This document shows, piece after piece, positions 20,050 to 28,542 of a stretch of 64,000 nucleotides of DNA. This DNA is from Thermodesulfobacteriota bacterium (GTDB lineage Bacteria > Desulfobacterota > DSM-4660 > Desulfatiglandales > Desulfatiglandaceae): NCBI GenBank assembly GCA_028278625.1, contig JANQDY010000233.1, positions 1-64,000 on the forward strand, written 5' to 3'. The notes under the pieces are model-generated. The model worked only from the letters and a program-made list of their open reading frames with translations, searched no databases and had not been told where the DNA came from. The number at the start of each line of letters is the position of its first letter. The stretch's first letter is position 1. The position numbers and the translations under genes are program-made.

Positions 20050-21081
20050 ATGTCTGATCCGGAAAAGCTCGGCGGATTCAAAGTTCTAAAGGAGGCGGTA
20101 CTTCTTTCGGTTGATCCCGTTGAACCGGGGAAACGGTTGCCTTTGGCCCCATTCCGAACCCTGGCGGAACACCGCATCAATCTTTCCTATGTTACCTGCG
20201 TTTTGGACAGACCTGGAAAGTGGCGCGTCAACATGGTTGTTGATTTCAAAGACAAGCAGGCCACCAGTCATCTTCTGTCTCAGGCACTCGGTAGAAGCCC
20301 CCGCCAGTTGGCCAGCGCAGCCATCCTGTCCATTTTTCCCCACCGAAAAAGACCGGCCATTGCCGGCGCGCTCTGCCAGGCCTTTGGCCGCGAAGGCATC
20401 CACCCTGAGGCCTTGACCCATTCCCCGTCCGCCATTTCCGCGGTGGTAAATGAACAGGAAATCCTTCAGGCGAGCAGCGCCCTTTTCGGTCCCTTCGCTT
20501 TCGGCGCCTATCGAACACCCGCCGACTGGAAGCTCGCTCAGAACGGAAAAGAAAAACTCTATAAGGAAGTGGTGGCCAGCTACCAGGAAAAATTCCCAAA
20601 AGTGTACGGGTTGGAATACCAGGACCATCAGGAGCTGTTGCACATTACCCTTTCATCATCCGGCTTTAAAACCCTGGGTGCGGCTTTTGAAGATGCCTCC
20701 CAAAGCGGGCTCGATCTCACTTTTCTGGTGACGAATCGTTCCCTTAAAAAGGCGGAAACCGTTGACATGTGTCTCCCTTTGGCAAAAAGGGGTTCCAGCA
20801 GGGGCAGTATCGCTCATATTCTCAAACCTTCCCGTATCGAAACGGATTCTCCCGTGGGGACCTTTTCCATGAATGGACCCCATTTCGGGGATCGGTATGG
20901 GATCATTGAAACGCTCTTGAACACCCTTGAAGCATCCTGTATCCACCTCCTTGGACTCAGTTGCACCATCGCTTCCATCACGGGTGTCGTCCCTTCATCT
21001 CAACTGACGAAAACCATTGGTGCCATTCAGAACTGCTTTGACGTGCCTTCTGTTATCAAAATTGAACGAGAGTACGATTGA
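20050..21081 (+). CDS. ACT-domain-like protein of unknown function
   Basis: 343 aa from ATG 20050; a TTG at 20029 would add seven residues, and no strong ribosome-binding site decides between them. Repeated ACT-type patterns are visible: LLSVDPVEPG, LAEHRINLSYVTCVLD, FGREGIHPEALTHS followed by SAISAVVNEQEILQAS, and ALFGPFAFG. These are like the regulatory domains of aspartokinase, and the second half (VYGLEYQDHQELLHITLS) may hold another degenerate copy. There is no catalytic domain. ACT domains bind amino acids or other small effectors, so a regulatory or ligand-sensing role is plausible. It sits between the receiver gene and the RnfB-GltD fusion. Confidence 0.6.
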   Translation: MSDPEKLGGFKVLKEAVLLSVDPVEPGKRLPLAPFRTLAEHRINLSYVTCVLDRPGKWRVNMVVDFKDKQATSHLLSQALGRSPRQLASAAILSIFPHRKRPAIAGALCQAFGREGIHPEALTHSPSAISAVVNEQEILQASSALFGPFAFGAYRTPADWKLAQNGKEKLYKEVVASYQEKFPKVYGLEYQDHQELLHITLSSSGFKTLGAAFEDASQSGLDLTFLVTNRSLKKAETVDMCLPLAKRGSSRGSIAHILKPSRIETDSPVGTFSMNGPHFGDRYGIIETLLNTLEASCIHLLGLSCTIASITGVVPSSQLTKTIGAIQNCFDVPSVIKIEREYD

Positions 21082-21115
21082 AACTGACTTTATTTCGCAA
21101 AAAGTGCGCTTGTGG

Positions 21116-21145
21116 TTGACATACGAAACCTTTTTTTCCTATATG
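21116..21145 (+). promoter_or_regulatory. Sigma70-type promoter of the RnfB-GltD fusion gene
   Basis: Perfect TTGACA (21116-21121), 18-base spacer and TATATG (21140-21145), 84 bases before the start at 21230. Confidence 0.6.
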
Positions 21146-21229
21146 TATCCTGCGTGGAATTAGGTGCTTGCTTTTTGAGCATTCTTCCATTCCCGCCCTT
21201 GCTAAAATGGATAATGGAGGATTTCAGAA

Positions 21230-23335
21230 ATGGTTCCAGCCTTACTTGTCATGTGTGGACTGGGAGCGGTGCTGGGTGTTGTCTTAAGCCTCGCATCCAA
21301 GATTTTTTACGTCTATGAGGATCCGAGAATTGCTCTGGTGGAAGATTGCCTGGCAGGCGCCAATTGCGGCGGTTGCGGTTATGCGGGCTGTTCCGCGGCG
21401 GCGGTTGCCGTGGTAGAGGGAAAGGCCCCCGCCAATGTCTGTATCGTCGCTGGAGATGAAGCAACCCAGGCCGTTGCCGCCATCATGGGAATGGCCGGGG
21501 CCCTTGCGGAACCGTCCACCTGTGCAAATCCCTGTACCGGCGGTGACCGGGCCAATGTCCGCTATCTGTACGAGGGGATCCCTTCGTGCCGGGCACAGAT
21601 GATGTTGGATGAAGGCAAACGTGAGTGTGACAAAGGTTGTCTCGGGTACGGCGACTGCGTGAGAGCCTGCCTGTTCGACGCCATCAAGATCGGACCCGAA
21701 GGCTTTCCAGTGGTCAACAAGGAAAAATGCGTGGGCTGCGGCGCTTGCGAGCGGACCTGCCCGAAAGACATCCTGACCGTGAAAACCCCTTCCGAACGCC
21801 TGCTTCACTTCAATTCCCAGGACGACTGTCTGGCCCCCTGCCGCCAGATCTGTCCGGCCCAGATCAATATTCCCCTTTACATTACCCAGATCCGAAAAGG
21901 GGACTATGAGGGCGCTGTTCACACCATTCGCGAACGCAACCCGCTGCTCCTTTCCTGCGGAAGGGTCTGTCCCCACCCCTGTGAAGATTACTGCCGCAGG
22001 GGTGTTGAAGACGAACCGGTCTCCATCAACCAACTGAAGCGCTTTGCCGCCGACCATGAAATGCATTCTGGCAAGCGTTATCCCATTTCCGTGGCCCCGC
22101 CCACGGGCAAACGGATTGCCGTTGTCGGCGGCGGACCCGCGGGACTGAGTTGTGCCTTCTTCCTTCGACGCATGGGTCATGACGTGACCATCTTCGAAGC
22201 CATGCCCAAACTGGGCGGTATGATCCGATACGGCATTCCGGAATACCGACTTCCCAAAAAGACCCTTGATTGGGAAATTGAAGGGATCCTCAACCTAGGC
22301 ATCGAAAGCCGCACCCAGGTCAAATTCGGCGTTGATTTCGATCTCACATCATTGGTGGCAGCCGGGTATGATGCCATTTTCATGGGGATCGGCGCGTGGA
22401 AAGACTATTTACTGAAGGTTGAAGGTGAGAATTTGAAGGGGTGCTATACGGGGATTGATTTCCTTTCCCGGCTGGCAGGGGGTGAAAAGCTTCCCATCAA
22501 AGAGACGGCCGTGGTTATCGGCGGCGGAAACACCGCCATCGATTGCACCAGGAACCTCCTTCGCTACGGTGCTAAGAAAGTCTATCTGGTCTATCGACGA
22601 ACCCGCAAGGAAATGCCCGCCAATGTCGTGGAAATAGACGCCGCCGAAGAAGAAGGCGTGGAATTCATTTTCCTGGCGGCGCCCGAAAGGGTCCTGGGAG
22701 ACGAAGATGGAAACTGTACGCACCTGGAGTATCTTAAGATGGAACTGGGGGAACCGGACGCCAGCGGCAGGAGACGCCCCGTGCCCATCGAGGGCTCGGA
22801 GACGAAGATCCCAACGGATATGGTCATCACCGCCATCGGCCAGGCACCCGATATGTCCTTTGTGGAGCGGGACCAGATGCGGCTGGCTGAACTGAAAACC
22901 ACCCGCTGGAGCACGGTGGATGCGGATCCGCACACCCTTCAGTCCAATATCCCGTATCTCTTCGCCGGGGGCGATTCAGCCACGGGTCCGGCATTGGTGG
23001 TAACGGCCATCGGCGGGGGCAGAAGGGCTGCCAAATCCATTCATCAATATGTGATGGGCGAGGAAGTGAAAGCGGCACCCATGGAGCATATGGGAAAAGC
23101 GCTGACCCCGGATTCTGATTTTGATCATGTGCCAGGCATCGTCAAGAAACCGAGATCCCCCATGGAGGAGTTGCCGGCGGATGAGAGAATCAAATCCTTC
23201 GCGGAAGTGGATCAGGTCCTGACCGAAAAGCAGGCAATAACGGAAAGCGAACGCTGCCTCTCCTGTTGTATTACCTGCTACAATATGGACCCGGAATCAA
23301 CGGAGGCGTCGAAAGGGCGGGCAGCGACCGGTTAA
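21230..23335 (+). CDS. RnfB-like ferredoxin domain fused to GltD/NfnB-type NAD(P)H oxidoreductase
   Basis: 701 aa. The N-terminus is RnfB-like: one hydrophobic segment (LLVMCGLGAVLGVVLSLA) that can anchor it to the inner membrane, a 4Fe-4S motif GANCGGCGYAGC (about 44-55) and two ferredoxin-type clusters (CLGYGDCVRACLF, CVGCGACERTCP). From about 200 it becomes a GltD/NfnB-like flavoprotein: CLAPCRQICPAQI, CGRVCPHPCEDYC, FAD loop VVGGGPAGLSC, second loop VIGGGNTAIDC, and the C-terminal CLSCCITCYN cluster. This combination would couple ferredoxin to NAD(P)H at the membrane surface. GGAGG precedes the ATG, and the next gene starts at the base after the stop. A complete Rnf operon is not present. 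Confidence 0.88.
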   Translation: MVPALLVMCGLGAVLGVVLSLASKIFYVYEDPRIALVEDCLAGANCGGCGYAGCSAAAVAVVEGKAPANVCIVAGDEATQAVAAIMGMAGALAEPSTCANPCTGGDRANVRYLYEGIPSCRAQMMLDEGKRECDKGCLGYGDCVRACLFDAIKIGPEGFPVVNKEKCVGCGACERTCPKDILTVKTPSERLLHFNSQDDCLAPCRQICPAQINIPLYITQIRKGDYEGAVHTIRERNPLLLSCGRVCPHPCEDYCRRGVEDEPVSINQLKRFAADHEMHSGKRYPISVAPPTGKRIAVVGGGPAGLSCAFFLRRMGHDVTIFEAMPKLGGMIRYGIPEYRLPKKTLDWEIEGILNLGIESRTQVKFGVDFDLTSLVAAGYDAIFMGIGAWKDYLLKVEGENLKGCYTGIDFLSRLAGGEKLPIKETAVVIGGGNTAIDCTRNLLRYGAKKVYLVYRRTRKEMPANVVEIDAAEEEGVEFIFLAAPERVLGDEDGNCTHLEYLKMELGEPDASGRRRPVPIEGSETKIPTDMVITAIGQAPDMSFVERDQMRLAELKTTRWSTVDADPHTLQSNIPYLFAGGDSATGPALVVTAIGGGRRAAKSIHQYVMGEEVKAAPMEHMGKALTPDSDFDHVPGIVKKPRSPMEELPADERIKSFAEVDQVLTEKQAITESERCLSCCITCYNMDPESTEASKGRAATG

Positions 23336-24244
23336 ATGGCATATCCGAGACAACTGACTGACAATGTCTTTTTGCTGGGGAACCCCTTCGTCTCCATCTA
23401 CCTGGTCAAAGGAGAGCGATTCTCCGTCCTCATAGAGGGGGGGCTCTCCGTAATGGCCGGGCAGATCGTGGACCAGTTGAAACAACTTGATATTGACCCC
23501 GTCACGCTTCGATATCTCATTCTGACCCACACCCACGCGGACCACGTCATGGGGGCCCAGCTCATTAAGCAGGCAATTCCAGGGGTTAAGATCACCGGCG
23601 TTCGTGAAGCCAAAGCGCTCCTTAAAAAGGAAAAAGTCGTCGCGTTTTTCATTCAGGAAGACGCCTATACGTCAAAACGCCTTTTGGACCTTGAAGCGGT
23701 CGATCCCCAAACGCCGCAACCGGCCGCGGTTCCCGTCACAATCGAAGAGGTCATTTCGCCGGACGATACCCTGGATCTCGGAGGCTTTTCTCTCCATATC
23801 CTGGATGCGCCCGGACACTGTCGTGGGGGCATTGTGCTCTGGGAACCCCGGGAAAAGGTGCTTTTCTGTTCCGATTCCCTGGGATTTCATCTGCCCCCCG
23901 ATAAATTCGTCTCCAATTTTTATGTGGATTACGACGATTACCTGGAAACCTTTGAGGCCCTTTCCGCGTTGAACCCCAAATGGATATGCCCAGGACATTG
24001 CGGCGCCTATGGGGGTCTTGCGGCAGAACGGTTCATTGCGAGTTCAAAGGGTGAATTGGCCTGGATTAGCGATTATGTATCCACGGAGCGCCACTCCCCC
24101 GAAACGCTCGAAAAAGCGGCTGACGTTCTTTTCCAGAGATATTTTGTCGACCAGGCGACCATCTTCAGCCCCGAAAACACCAAATCCTGCATGCAATTGC
24201 TCATCCGCCGGGTCCTTCAGTCAAAGGCGCTACCGGCCGGTTAA
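23336..24244 (+). CDS. Metallo-beta-lactamase-fold hydrolase
   Basis: 302 aa. The zinc-binding signature THTHADH (about residue 64-70) follows a LILTHTH strand; a further His lies in LDAPGHCRGG and an Asp in CSDSLGFHLP, completing a di-metal site like that of glyoxalase II/thioesterase-type members. The start abuts the stop of the RnfB-GltD fusion, so the two are cotranscribed. It has no diiron-flavodiiron fusion, so an oxygen-reductase role is unlikely. Substrate unknown. Confidence 0.85.
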   Translation: MAYPRQLTDNVFLLGNPFVSIYLVKGERFSVLIEGGLSVMAGQIVDQLKQLDIDPVTLRYLILTHTHADHVMGAQLIKQAIPGVKITGVREAKALLKKEKVVAFFIQEDAYTSKRLLDLEAVDPQTPQPAAVPVTIEEVISPDDTLDLGGFSLHILDAPGHCRGGIVLWEPREKVLFCSDSLGFHLPPDKFVSNFYVDYDDYLETFEALSALNPKWICPGHCGAYGGLAAERFIASSKGELAWISDYVSTERHSPETLEKAADVLFQRYFVDQATIFSPENTKSCMQLLIRRVLQSKALPAG

Positions 24245-24275
24245 AATACCGCTCCAACCCTGCCGTTCCCGCCCA

Positions 24276-24311
24276 TTTGGTTTTGCAACCAAAGCTCTAA
24301 TGTGCTAGATT
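24276..24311 (+). promoter_or_regulatory. Candidate promoter with overlapping perfect dyad
   Basis: TTGCAA (24283-24288), 17-base spacer and TAGATT (24306-24311) precede the gene at 24388. A perfect dyad TTTGGTT-TTGC-AACCAAA (24276-24293) overlaps the -35 box. It could be an operator, or the end-hairpin of the upstream gene without a T-run. Confidence 0.4.
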
Positions 24312-24387
24312 GGTTAGAATTTGATGATGTGGGCTCAGGAGTCGTAATCAGAGAGATCGTAATTCTCAAAAGAGGCGGGAATTGGAT

Positions 24388-25029
24388 ATGGATTCCTATT
24401 TTGAAACGCTGGTCTTGGACAGTGCAAAGAGCGACAACTACCGGGATTTTCCTGAAACTGACATTCCCGATCTGGCCAACAGGCTCATCAACGGCATGGA
24501 AGCCGAAGATCCCGTTAGCGAGATATTAAGGGAATCACTAACAGCAGGTTCCGAAGATATCCTCACCCTTAAAATCACCAAAAGGGACCTGGGAGATCTC
24601 CTTCTGGCTTTGCGACGACTCGTGCAATACAAAGAAAAATTGGCTCGAACAGGAGACACTCTGGATGGCGTGATCGGAATGTTTAAGGAAGCCCACCAGC
24701 AATTTGATTGCGCTGACAGCGAGTCCGATGGGCTTACGGCCGTAAGGAAGATGTTTGGGTGGCGGCACAAAGTGCCCCAGAACAAAGAGCGGGTTTTCTG
24801 GGAATATATTGAGCTTATCATGGGCAAGGGGCATCTTCAATCACCCGATAACCCTCCGCCCATGTCAAAAACGGAAGCCATCGACCATCTTCGGAAAAAG
24901 TATGACTTCATAAATCACGATGCGGTCTGTCATCTGATTGAGCGAGGGATCGAGGAGTGGAAGGGTGCCTTTGGGGAACAGGAGCTTAAGAAACTGCTGC
25001 CGCCGGATCCGGAGGAACTTAAAGAATAA
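24388..25029 (+). CDS. Hypothetical soluble protein, 213 aa
   Basis: Acidic, mostly helical by composition, no signal peptide, membrane segment or Cys cluster. It begins MDSYFETLVLDSAKSD and ends PPDPEELKE. A hydrophobic helix-like stretch (GDLLLALRRLVQYKEKLA) lies in the middle. GGCGGGA upstream of ATG 24388 supports this start over TTG 24382. No family recognised. It has its own promoter candidate at 24283-24311 and ends 81 bases before the convergent crotonase gene. Confidence 0.65.
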   Translation: MDSYFETLVLDSAKSDNYRDFPETDIPDLANRLINGMEAEDPVSEILRESLTAGSEDILTLKITKRDLGDLLLALRRLVQYKEKLARTGDTLDGVIGMFKEAHQQFDCADSESDGLTAVRKMFGWRHKVPQNKERVFWEYIELIMGKGHLQSPDNPPPMSKTEAIDHLRKKYDFINHDAVCHLIERGIEEWKGAFGEQELKKLLPPDPEELKE

Positions 25030-25110
25030 GTCAGTCCGCCCGGTATTACGATCTCAACGTTATCGCCATGCATTGGACGGAATTTTGAACAACCTCTTCT
25101 CGCCAAGCCC

Positions 25111-25908
25111 CTATCGTCCTTTGAACATGGGTTCCCGTTTTTCCAGAAAGGCGCTCACCCCTTCCATGTGATCTTCGGTACTGGTTGCCAGGAGAAACTG
25201 ATCCGAGTCCATGTGCATCACCGCCTGATCCAGTGCGGAGACCAGGTGGTTCACCGATTTCTTGATCATCTGGGCGGCCATGGGCGGCTTGGCAGCGTAG
25301 GCCAGGGCCATGTCCCTGGCTTTCTTGATGGGGCTTAGGCCATCTTGAACCACCTCATCCAACAGACCCCAATGGTAAAGGGTTTCGGCGTCTAGATGTT
25401 CGCCCAGGATAACCATGCGCTTTGCCCGGGCCGGACCCACCAGATGGGTAATCAGGGGCAGGGCCTTCCAGCTGAGATTCATGGCCAGATCTATCTCCGG
25501 ATATCCCATGCGGCAGTCAGCCCCGCCCACCCTGAAATCCAATGCCGTGGCCATGCAAGCGGCGCCGCCCAGGGCCACGCCATGCAGGCAGCCAATGCTG
25601 ATCTGGTCCAATTCCCGAAGGGCGGTTATCATTCGCCCGCCAATGGAAAGACGGCGCAACTTTTCAAACTGGGACAGGGATTGCCAGCCCCGGCCCGCCA
25701 AATCGGCCAAATCCACCCCGGCTGAGAAGTGTTTGCCCGCTCCCCGGATGATCACAACGCGGGTGCCGGTATCATCGTGAAAGTCGCCACAGAGGCGGAT
25801 GACCTCTTCCATCAACTCCCGGCTCAGGGCGTTGAGCTTTTTGGGACGGTTCAGGGTCACCTGTGCCACTGGGCCGTCTTTTTCCACCAATAGATTTTTG
25901 TAAGACAT
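25111..25908 (-). CDS. Enoyl-CoA hydratase/isomerase (crotonase family)
   Basis: 265 aa. Crotonase fold with the CoA-binding AGKHFSAGVDLADLAG stretch and the oxyanion-hole region GCLHGVALGGAACMATALD; PEIDLAMN follows. Members hydrate or isomerise acyl-CoAs in beta-oxidation or related pathways. It is the last gene of a long minus-strand operon and starts just after the TetR gene. ATG 25908 with AGGAAAG upstream is preferred over the longer frame from 25977. Exact reaction cannot be read from sequence. Confidence 0.88.
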   Translation of the reverse strand: MSYKNLLVEKDGPVAQVTLNRPKKLNALSRELMEEVIRLCGDFHDDTGTRVVIIRGAGKHFSAGVDLADLAGRGWQSLSQFEKLRRLSIGGRMITALRELDQISIGCLHGVALGGAACMATALDFRVGGADCRMGYPEIDLAMNLSWKALPLITHLVGPARAKRMVILGEHLDAETLYHWGLLDEVVQDGLSPIKKARDMALAYAAKPPMAAQMIKKSVNHLVSALDQAVMHMDSDQFLLATSTEDHMEGVSAFLEKREPMFKGR

Positions 25909-25912
25909 GTCA

Positions 25913-26509
25913 TCATCTTTCCTGGCCGACAGGAGCCAGCATTTTCCAAAAAAGACCATAATCTTCCTGCACCGCATCGGCCAGCCGCCATTTGCAGCCG
26001 AAGTAATACCAACTATGGATCATGCGGTAGCAGATCATATAATAAAAGTCTTGAAACCGGCGTACATCCACCCGGCGGTCGACCTGACCCGTTTCCCGGG
26101 CCAGTTTCAGCATCCTGACGAAAGCATCCTTGGGAACTCTGAACGCGTTTTGCTGCATCCAGGTCCGGGTGGGCACGGTAATAAAGGCGGTAACGGCCAA
26201 CGCCGGGCGCTGGTCGTAGAAATCCATGGTGACCCAGAAAAGTTTCCGCACCATCTCCTCAAATGATTTCATGCCCGCGAAGTGCAGCTCCAATATTTCG
26301 CCCAGTTTCTTCAGATTGCGGTCCAGAATGGCAAATAGGAGTTCTTCCTTTGAGGGAAAGTACCGGTAGATGGTGCTGATACTCACTCCCGAAGCCTTGG
26401 AGATGGCCCGCATATTCACCTGGTGAAAGTCCTTCTGGGAAAAAAGTTCCAATACCACGGGATAAAGGCGTTGTTTGAGTTTCTCGGATATGTGCTGTCC
26501 GTTGCGCAT
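25913..26509 (-). CDS. TetR-family transcriptional regulator
   Basis: 198 aa. The N-terminal helix-turn-helix is typical: MRAISKASGVSISTIYRYFPSKEELL. The C-terminal ligand-binding half is divergent and rich in aromatic residues (FYYMICYRMIHSWYYF), which suits binding of a large hydrophobic or CoA-type effector. It lies inside the transport/acyl-CoA operon between livM and the crotonase and probably controls it. The 21-base dyad at 33399-33419 is a candidate operator. Confidence 0.9.
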   Translation of the reverse strand: MRNGQHISEKLKQRLYPVVLELFSQKDFHQVNMRAISKASGVSISTIYRYFPSKEELLFAILDRNLKKLGEILELHFAGMKSFEEMVRKLFWVTMDFYDQRPALAVTAFITVPTRTWMQQNAFRVPKDAFVRMLKLARETGQVDRRVDVRRFQDFYYMICYRMIHSWYYFGCKWRLADAVQEDYGLFWKMLAPVGQER

Positions 26510-26515
26510 GGAAGC

Positions 26516-27562
26516 CTACTTGTAGGAATACGGCCAAGCCAGCCAGTATTTTTTAAAGCGAAGCCATATGCCAAAAAGCCCGCCCGGTTCAAAAATAAGA
26601 AAAACGATGATCACCAGGCCATAGATGCTGGACTGCAAATCCGCCATGCGACTCACCAGGAAAGGGAAGTCATTGCCAAGCCAGTCCCTCAAAAAACGGA
26701 TTCCCTCGGGGAGAGCGGTGATGAACAGGGCGCCAAAGACCGAACCGGCGATGGTGCCGATACCCCCCACCAGACCCATGGCCAGATACTCGATGGTCAT
26801 CAAGAAGCTGAAGTGCTCGGGCCCTATAAAGGACAAGGTGACCGCATAGAGGGCTCCGGCGATGCCCGCGTAAAAGGAACAGGTCATGAAGGCCAAAACC
26901 TTGTATTTGGTCACATGGATGCCGATCACCTCGGCGGCGATGTCATTGTCCCGGATGGCAATAAACGCCCGGCCCGCTTCACTACGAAAAAGGTTTTTTG
27001 CAAAAACCATGGAAAGCACGGCCAATGTCATTATGAGGTAGTAGAGCTTGACATCGGAGTCAATTGCCAGGCCGAAAATGGTGGCCTCCGGCACCGTGAG
27101 GCCGCTGGTACCGTTGGTGAGGCTGTCCCAGTGGGTGATGACATATTCGACAATGAAGTAGAAAGCAAAAGTGGCGATGGCCAGATACAGACCCCGAAGC
27201 CTTAGGCAAGGGAGTGCCAGAAGCAGGCCGCATAAGGCACAGAAGACGCCTGAAAGGGGCAGGGCCATCCAGAAAGGGACGCTGAGCTTCAGGGTGAGCA
27301 GCGTAAGGCAGTAGGCCCCAAGGGCCAGAAAGGCCGAGTGGCCCAGGGATATCTGCCCGGCGTATCCCGATAGAATATTGAGGCCTAAAACCCCGATCAC
27401 CGCTATGCCCACCAGGTTGCTCATGTAAATCAAGTACTTGTCCGCAAAGAGCGGCAACACCACCAGGAAGACCAGAAAGGCTCCCAGCCAGGATTTCACC
27501 CACAGTGTCTGGAATATTTTGATATCTTCCCTGTAACTTGTTTTGAACTGACCGCTCGGCAC
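26516..27562 (-). CDS. livM: LIV-type ABC transporter permease LivM
   Basis: 348 aa, about nine hydrophobic segments, with the LivM signature LSGYAGQISLGHSAFLALGAY. The GTG at 27562 is taken as start because GGAGGAG lies eight bases upstream; the longer frame from 27619 overlaps livH by 38 bases. It forms the inner-membrane channel with LivH. In such operons the substrate is often a branched amino acid, aromatic acid or short acyl compound. Confidence 0.92.
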   Translation of the reverse strand: MPSGQFKTSYREDIKIFQTLWVKSWLGAFLVFLVVLPLFADKYLIYMSNLVGIAVIGVLGLNILSGYAGQISLGHSAFLALGAYCLTLLTLKLSVPFWMALPLSGVFCALCGLLLALPCLRLRGLYLAIATFAFYFIVEYVITHWDSLTNGTSGLTVPEATIFGLAIDSDVKLYYLIMTLAVLSMVFAKNLFRSEAGRAFIAIRDNDIAAEVIGIHVTKYKVLAFMTCSFYAGIAGALYAVTLSFIGPEHFSFLMTIEYLAMGLVGGIGTIAGSVFGALFITALPEGIRFLRDWLGNDFPFLVSRMADLQSSIYGLVIIVFLIFEPGGLFGIWLRFKKYWLAWPYSYK

Positions 27563-27581
27563 GATGCAAACTCCTCCGGCC

Positions 27582-28481
27582 TTATACCCGGATGATCTCT
27601 TTTTTGCCGAAAAGCCCATAGGGCTTGAACATGAGCACCAACAGAAGCACCAGAAAGGCTGAAAGCTCCTTCACCCCTGATCCGAACCATTCGGACAGGT
27701 ATCCCCCGGCCAGGCTCTCGGTCAGACCGATGACCAGGCCGCCCAAAATGGCACCGCCGATGCTCTCAATGCCCCCAAGCACCACCGCCGGGAAGACCTT
27801 CATGCCGATGAATCCCATGTTGGGCTCCAGCCCCCCCATGAAGGCCAGGAACACACCCCCCACCGCCGCCACCACCGAGGCCATCACCCAGGCCAGGGAG
27901 AACACCTTGCGCACATTGATGCCCATGAGAAATGCCCAGCGCTGATCAAAGGCGGTGGCCCGGGTGGCCAGGCCCATTTTGGAGTATTTGAAAAACCCCC
28001 AGAGCATGCCGAAGAGAAAAAAGGCCGCCACCACCGTATAGACCTCGGCCGGTGAGACGGCCATGATCCCCAAGTCCCAGGTGGTATCCCCCCATGGGGA
28101 AGGCATGGCCAGATTATCGTGTCCCCACACAAAACCGACCAGACTTCTCAACAAAGTCCCCAGGCCCACCGTGATCATGATCACCGAGAAGGTGGGCTCG
28201 CCCACCATGGGCCTCAGCACCAATGCCTCGGTGACAATGCCCAAGAACCCCGAGAAAACCAGGGTGATGGCAAAGGCCGCCAAAAAGGGAATGTGGTGGG
28301 TCACCACCAGGTAATAACAGAAATAGGCCCCCAGCATCATGATCTCGCCCTGGGCGAAGTTCACCACCGTGGTGGCCTTATAGATGATGACAAATCCCAG
28401 GGCCACAAGCCCGTAGATGCTGCCGGCGATGATCCCGCTCAAAACCAGTTGGCTGAAGATGATGAGCTCGATGCTATCCAT
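27582..28481 (-). CDS. livH: LIV-type ABC transporter permease LivH
   Basis: 299 aa with about eight hydrophobic segments and LivH motifs: SGIIAGSIYGLVALGFVII, NFAQGEIMMLGAY and VVLGGIESIGGAILGGLVIG. Inner-membrane permease paired with LivM; it lies between the substrate-binding protein gene and livM. Confidence 0.92.
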   Translation of the reverse strand: MDSIELIIFSQLVLSGIIAGSIYGLVALGFVIIYKATTVVNFAQGEIMMLGAYFCYYLVVTHHIPFLAAFAITLVFSGFLGIVTEALVLRPMVGEPTFSVIMITVGLGTLLRSLVGFVWGHDNLAMPSPWGDTTWDLGIMAVSPAEVYTVVAAFFLFGMLWGFFKYSKMGLATRATAFDQRWAFLMGINVRKVFSLAWVMASVVAAVGGVFLAFMGGLEPNMGFIGMKVFPAVVLGGIESIGGAILGGLVIGLTESLAGGYLSEWFGSGVKELSAFLVLLLVLMFKPYGLFGKKEIIRV

Positions 28482-28542
28482 AACGCTAACGATGCCTTTT
28501 GCCTGAGCACCCTGGACTTCCCCGGTCCCAGGCCATGTGGGT

